DNA of 7,669 bases from Roseibacillus sp. GTDB lineage: Bacteria; Verrucomicrobiota; Verrucomicrobiia; Verrucomicrobiales; Akkermansiaceae. This document shows positions 7,088 to 7,669 of this stretch, piece after piece. The notes under the pieces were generated by a model. The model searched no databases, had not been told where the DNA came from, and saw only the letters and a list, made by a program, of their open reading frames with translations. The stretch is from assembly GCA_002729275.1 (NCBI GenBank), contig PBTP01000013.1, positions 9,354 through 17,022 on the forward strand, written 5' to 3'. The position numbers and the translations under genes are program-made. The first letter of the stretch is position 1. Every line of letters starts with the position of its first letter.

Positions 7088-7669
7088 CTATTTTTCAGCG
7101 AAAAATGCACGCTGCTTCTGAGATATCGGCATCTCAAGAAACTCCATAACGCTTAACATATCTTCCCACACTTTCCGTTTCTCGGTCACTGCCGAATCAT
7201 TGTGAAGAAGGTAGGACGGATGGTAGGTCACCCTCAACGGGATGCCTTCGAACTCATGCCATTCTTCCCGCATGCGGCCGACGGGTTGATTTTCATAATT
7301 TAGCAGCCCTTCTGCTGCCGTTCCCCCAAGGGCTATAATACATTTTGGAGCTATGATCTCGATCTCAGCCCGTACGAATGGAAGGCAGGCCTGCATCTCC
7401 AGAGGAGTTGGTTTTCGGTTGTTGGTGGTTTGGTTTTTGAGTGCAGGTCGAAACTTACAGATGTTGGAAATGTAGACGCTCTCGCGAGAAAATCCCATCG
7501 CCTTCAGGATCTGGTCCAGTTTTTGCCCAGCCTTTCCAACGAATGGTTGGCCTCGACGCTCTTCCTCGTAGCCGGGGGCTTCGCCAACCAGCATCAGGTC
7601 GGCTTCAGGGTTGCCCGCAGCGAAGACCATGGTGTCGCGCAGCGATGCCAGGGAGAGGGCGGGTTCCCA
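7088..7669 (-). CDS. Family 4-like uracil-DNA glycosylase, 5' end beyond the window
   Basis: Removes uracil from DNA to start base-excision repair in the cytoplasm. The frame is open to the right edge, adding 13 codons (WEPALSLASLRDT) before the first internal ATG at 7630, so that ATG is not the true start and the gene is partial. From the edge, 193 residues are visible: GNPEADLMLVGEAPG with motif GEAPG at 29-33, GQPFVGKAGQKL at 40-51, YISNICKFRP at 66-75, NRKPTPLEMQAC at 84-95, IIALGGTAAEGLL at 111-123, and the second active-site motif HPSYLL at 150-155. Family 4 enzymes normally bind a 4Fe-4S cluster through four cysteines. Here the third is displaced (ICKFRP instead of VKCRP), the segment to the fourth is eight residues longer than usual, and the N-terminal CxxC is not at its usual place in the visible part. 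The stop is TAG at 7088-7090, followed by the terminator at 6911-6946. Confidence 0.93.
   Translation of the reverse strand, partial: WEPALSLASLRDTMVFAAGNPEADLMLVGEAPGYEEERRGQPFVGKAGQKLDQILKAMGFSRESVYISNICKFRPALKNQTTNNRKPTPLEMQACLPFVRAEIEIIAPKCIIALGGTAAEGLLNYENQPVGRMREEWHEFEGIPLRVTYHPSYLLHNDSAVTEKRKVWEDMLSVMEFLEMPISQKQRAFFAEK

Noticed and set aside
6867..7121. Plus-strand 84-codon frame starting with TTG, preceded by an AGGGAG at a good distance, basic product
   Set aside because: It runs antisense through the minus-strand terminator, its A-tract and the last 34 nt of the glycosylase gene, starts with TTG, and shows no recognisable domain. The lysines come partly from the terminator A-tract.
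1..7669. Search for tRNA, rRNA, CRISPR arrays, insertion sequences, phage or integrase genes, long direct repeats
   Set aside because: None was seen. No cloverleaf, spaced repeats, transposase motif or terminal repeats were found by eye, and the window reads as ordinary chromosomal genes.

Overview
The window looks like an ordinary housekeeping stretch of a bacterial chromosome with mid-50s GC by eye. The best taxonomic guess is Verrucomicrobiota, perhaps an Opitutae-like lineage. That guess rests on the style of the proteins (a GHL10 hydrolase with a C-terminal beta domain, a zinc-ribbon/single-TM protein with an uncharacterised C-terminal domain, and a family 4-like uracil-DNA glycosylase with an NICKFRP segment), so it is inference from memory, not a database result. 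No tRNA, rRNA, CRISPR array, insertion sequence, phage gene or integrase is visible.

Layout: four plus-strand genes occupy the left 4.7 kb. They are an M29 metallo-aminopeptidase (27-1127), a secreted GHL10 glycoside hydrolase (1229-2662), a 68-residue single-TM protein (2783-2989) and a 500-residue zinc-ribbon/TM protein (3189-4691). The gaps between them are 101, 120 and 199 nt, too wide for translational coupling, and each holds some inverted-repeat structure. Two minus-strand genes fill the right half: an M3 oligopeptidase A (4707-6806), which converges on the zinc-ribbon gene with a 15-nt gap, and upstream of it a family 4-like uracil-DNA glycosylase (7088 to beyond the right edge). A strong intrinsic terminator (6911-6946) separates these two.

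Functionally, the two peptidases (M29 and M3) fit cytosolic peptide recycling, the GHL10 protein fits glycan or cell-wall turnover in the periplasm or at the surface, and the glycosylase fits base-excision repair. Nothing suggests one coordinated pathway.

I found no convincing new multi-gene system. The points most worth a second look are the glycosylase, which seems to lack the usual iron-sulphur cysteines; the structured leader of the zinc-ribbon gene; a three-half-site inverted repeat abutting the GHL10 start codon; and a G8 tract at the domain boundary of the GHL10 gene. No gene is longer than 300 nt away from its neighbour; all gaps are under 250 nt.
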